Assembly: GCF_007655135.1 (NCBI RefSeq)
Contig: NC_045128.1
Coordinates: 34,752,811 to 34,816,810, forward strand
DNA from: Punica granatum
Taxonomy: Eukaryota; Streptophyta; Magnoliopsida; Myrtales; Lythraceae
DNA length: 64,000 nucleotides
Direction: 5' to 3'
This document shows positions 60,901 through 64,000 of this stretch, one piece after another; position 1 is the first letter of the stretch, and each line of letters starts with the position of its first letter. Under the pieces are notes generated by a model. That model made no database searches. It was not told the DNA's origin and worked only from the letters and a program-made list of their open reading frames with translations. The translations under genes were made by a program, and so were the position numbers.

Positions 60901-63514
60901 GAGATATGTCTGATCTTGGTGATATTAGTTATATTTGCAAAGAGCAAGAAAATGCTCAGGAGATCAGAGCTTCTCCAGAGATTGGAAAGTTGTCAAAAAG
61001 CCACCCTGTGAAATTGGTCGAAAATCTCGATATAGATTTACCTGAGGTAAATCAGTCTGATGAGGAGCGCCGGTTAACGACTATCAAGGAGAACAAGCCT
61101 ACAACTTCACCTGAGGAACCAGCATTATTCAAACAGCCGGTTCCAGGCCCAGAATTGAATTTGCCGAATGAGATATGGGAAGGAACCATGAGGGAGACCA
61201 AGGCAGAGAATACTAAAGCAGTTGAACCGGTTGAGAAGACTCTGAAGATTGAGGGAGAAGTGCAGATGAAGGGTGATAATGAGGGGTATGTCTGGGACGC
61301 AGAAGAAGTGCCAAAAGGGGCTCCTGGAAGTGCTCCATTGGTGACTTCTGAGGGTCCAGGTTCGTTCCGGAGCCTTTGTGGGAAGAGTGATGATGGTGGG
61401 ACAGGTGCAGGCAGCCTCTCAAGACTAGCTGGGCTGGGCCGGGCTGCGAGGCGTCAGTTAGCAGCCATTTTGGATGAGTTCTGGGGACAGCTCTATGATT
61501 TCCACGGGTACGCTACTGCCGAAGCGAAGGCTAAGAAGTTGGACATTTTGCTTGGGATTGACCCAAAGGCTTCTCCAATGAAGACGGAATCCACTAATAG
61601 TAGGTCAGAATCTGCTGGTTCTTACTACCCCTCTTTAAGTGGAAGGGGCGGAACCAATTCTCTTGTAGGCTCAAGCCTATATGACACTCCTGAGCAACAA
61701 CAGCGGGTCCCTGGGAGCTTAGAATCGTCCCAATATGGGGTCCAGAGAGGATCTGCATCTTCGTCACTGTGGTCTTCTCAAATGAGGCTGTTGGATGCAT
61801 ATGTGCAGAGCTCAACCCGTGGGCCCCATCTCGGTCTAGATTCAGGTGAGAGGCGCTACTATAGTCTACGCCTACCTCAAGCTTCAGAGGGTTGGGACAA
61901 TCAGCCTGCAACAATACACGGGTATCAGATGGCATCGTACCTCAATTGCATGGCAGCAGACAGAAAGAATGATCGCTTCAATGGTGACTTCCCTACACAC
62001 AACACGCTCTCGCCGGCCCCTACAAGCTACAAGGATTCCCATGGTTATGCTCTGGGGCAGAAGTTGCAGAACGGGCTGAATCCCTTACAGACTCCGACTT
62101 ATCACAAAATTGGAGTTTCAGGAGTTTCGGGAAATGATTTGATTCAAGCAGAACGTTCTTTTTACGAAAATCTCCCTGCAAGTCCTTCACCTAATGTGGG
62201 TTCACCTCCCAATACAAAGAAGTACCACAGCCTGCCTGATATATCGGGAATATCAGTATACCATCGGGACAAGAATGTCCAATGGGACAGCGGTATCGGA
62301 TTGGGCCTGGGGTCGTCCCCCAATCGGACTGCTTACGAGCCTTCCCTGCTCTCAAGCTCTCCATCGAGAATGGGAACTTCTCCCCTGGCTTTTGACGACC
62401 TTTCCCCCTCAGGAAAGTACAGAGATGCATTGAGCATGCAATTGACTTCAAGCTCGGACACTTCCTCTCTATGGTCAAGACAGCCCTTCGAGCAGTTTGG
62501 CGTGGCTGATAAAACTCTTTCTGTAGGGGGCGTAATAGGAAATAGGCCGAATTCGAGCTCCACCACTAAAGAAGCCGTCTCTGTTGTGGAATCAGAGGCC
62601 AACCTCCTCAAGTCCCTGAGACACTGTATACGGAAGCTACTTAAACTTGAGGGAGCTGATTGGCTGTTTAAGCAAAATGATGGGGCCGATGAGGATCTGA
62701 TTGATCGGGTGGCTGCTAGGGAGAAATTCATATATGAGGCCGAGAATCGAGAGATGATGACCCGCGTAAGTCCCATCAGTGAGCCCCAGGGCTCTTTTGG
62801 GACCCTTTTGGTCTCATCAGTCCCACAGTGCGGTGACGACTGTATATGGAAGAGTGAGCTTGTGGTGAGTTTCGGGGTTTGGTGTATACACAGGATTCTT
62901 GATCTGTCAATCATGGAAAGCCGCCCCGAGCTCTGGGGCAAATACACTTACGTGCTTAACCGTTTACAGGTGAATTTTGATCCACACCGTCTATCTTCTC
63001 TCGTGCTGATGGGGAGGACATACACGCAAACGGAAATAGTGTTTTTTTTTTTTTTGTGTGTGTTTATCTTATGATAGGAAGGTACGTTAAGCTTATGTTG
63101 CGGTTAATTTTCTTGCTTGCATAACAGGGAATCATCGATCTCGCATTTGCGAAGCCCCGAGTCCCAATGTCACCATGCTTCTGCCTACAGATCCCTGCAT
63201 CAAGTTTCCAACAGCAGTCCACTACTCTTACGGGGTCCAATGGGCAACTACCCCCGACATCGAAGCCAGGGAGGGGCAAGTGCACGACCGCACCGATGCT
63301 CCTAGACGTAATCAAGGATGTGGAGATTGCCGTCTCTAGCCGAAAGGGCCGGACTGGGACTGCAGCAGGTGACGTGGCATTCCCCAAGGGAAAGGAGAAC
63401 CTGGCCTCAGTCCTGAAGAGGTATAAGCGGAAGCTCGCTAACAAGCCCGCCGGGGGCCATGAGAGCTCTGGCTCGCGCAAGATCCCTACAACTTCGGGTC
63501 TCTACGGTCAGTAG
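57913..63514 (+). CDS. EIN2: Ethylene-insensitive 2, ethylene signal transducer
   Basis: The central positive regulator of ethylene signalling: an ER membrane protein whose cytosolic C-terminus is released when CTR1 is inactive. Exons are 57913-58161, 58719-58805, 58938-59048, 59149-59361, 59818-60006, 60282-62969 and 63128-63514; all introns are GT-AG and phase 0, giving 1307 residues against 1294 in Arabidopsis. Residues 1 to about 480 form the NRAMP-like membrane domain ([10 protein letters not shown] in helix 1, ATPLKSAS at its end). The C-terminal domain has the conserved [35 protein letters not shown] and [14 protein letters not shown] blocks and a basic nuclear signal [12 protein letters not shown] at about 1275-1286. 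From memory of the Arabidopsis sites, serines equivalent to CTR1 targets S645 and S924 are kept at about 644 (GPGSFRS) and 933 ([10 protein letters not shown]). Odd: LPQNFYLHS has Gln for the usual His. Confidence 0.96.
59412..59600 (+). repeat. Three imperfect repeats in EIN2 intron 4
   Basis: The block CGACACATTACGTAAGAAGG followed by AATTTATATTGCA occurs at about 59417, is repeated as CGACACATTAAGTAAGGTGG at 59502, and again as CGACACATAACGTGAGAAGG at 59553. The spacing is about 85 and 51 bases. All lie within the intron between exons 4 and 5. Confidence 0.7.
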
Positions 63515-64000
63515 CACCAGCCGAAGTCTCGAGATGCAGCCTAATGCTTTTTAGTCAGGAGCCCTCTCTCCTTCCCCCATTCTCCCTGTTCACATCAAAA
63601 TGTTTTTTGGGTCCGAACTTATGTTGTTGCCTTGACGGATGTTTGTCAAAAGAGGACGAAGATGTAATATGTTCCTGCAGCAGCACAGTCTGACTAAAAA
63701 AAGGAAAATGTCCAGAAGAAAAGGGGGGGAAAAAAAGTCTCGGAAAAGAAGAGGTTGTTAACTAATGTTTGTCAATAGAATGGGCCAATCAATTTCAGCG
63801 TATGTCGCGCCAATCTTTCAGTGTTATTGCTATTATCATGCTCGTGCTGCATGCAGCCTTAAATCGTAACGTTCTGTATACAGAAAAATAAACCGAACTG
63901 TCATATGAGTTGATATTGAGCCGAAACCTTCGCGATGATCTTGCCTTTGTTTCTTTACCACGGACATGATCTGTGACATTGCATTCTAAAATCGAAACGA
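63515..64000 (+). other. EIN2 3' untranslated region and flank
   Basis: Non-coding sequence after the EIN2 stop. A poly(A) signal AATAAA at about 63887-63892 is a plausible transcript end. No further gene begins before the window ends. Confidence 0.5.

Noticed and set aside
61362..61379. Loss of the CTR1 phosphosite in EIN2 (SFRSLC, Cys at 649)
   Set aside because: The Cys replaces a later serine; by counting from memory of Arabidopsis EIN2, S645 is the first serine of the motif and it is kept here.
60324..63074. A separate 916-residue EIN2-like gene starting inside exon 6
   Set aside because: This is the large EIN2 exon read from an internal codon through the next intron; splice sites at 60282 and 62969 place it within the full gene.
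61213..63480. Several open frames on the - strand opposite EIN2 exons 6 and 7
   Set aside because: They are shadows of the EIN2 coding frame; none shows a protein family pattern.

Overview
This is a window of nuclear DNA from a flowering plant, most likely a eudicot. The evidence is multi-exon GT-AG genes, an intact miR160 target site in an ARF gene, plant-only families (EIN2, CNGC, cp29 RNA-binding protein, plant synaptotagmin) and AT-rich intergenic DNA full of decayed plant transposons. I cannot name the species from sequence alone. There is no operon, CRISPR array, tRNA or rRNA gene that I can support.

Layout. (1) 1-4122: a decayed plant L1-type LINE, + strand, with endonuclease, reverse transcriptase, zinc-finger and RNase H-like parts, broken by stops and frameshifts. 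(2) 5450-6428: a foldback DNA element whose long inverted arms are made of short tandem repeats. (3) 12062-14638, - strand: a clade C auxin response factor (ARF10/16 type) with its miR160 site. (4) 15.7-31 kb: a gene-poor, very AT-rich stretch holding a CACTA-type terminus, Helitron-like termini, a MITE and a 307-bp direct duplication. (5) 31005-34154, - strand: CNGC15-type cyclic nucleotide-gated channel. (6) about 36903-37390, + strand: a broken fragment of a BAM/CLV1-type LRR receptor kinase. (7) 38357-39948, - strand: chloroplast cp29-type RNA-binding protein with two RRMs. (8) 40696-44841, - strand: synaptotagmin 3-type ER/plasma-membrane tether, 12 exons, one apparent GC-AG intron. (9) 45.5-56.4 kb: transposon-rich intergenic DNA. 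(10) 57913-63514, + strand: EIN2, the central ethylene-signalling protein, with all six coding introns in phase 0.

The five intact genes were each rebuilt exon by exon; every junction keeps frame and every total length fits its family (ARF 690 aa, CNGC 714 aa, cp29 275 aa, SYT 545 aa, EIN2 1307 aa). They act in different processes (auxin transcription, calcium entry, plastid RNA, membrane contact sites, ethylene signalling), and I see no sign that their adjacency is functional. I found no previously undescribed system. The items most worth checking are the GC-AG intron in the synaptotagmin gene, a His-to-Gln change in a conserved EIN2 membrane motif, the foldback element, a compact Helitron candidate in the synaptotagmin promoter, and the broken LRR kinase relic.
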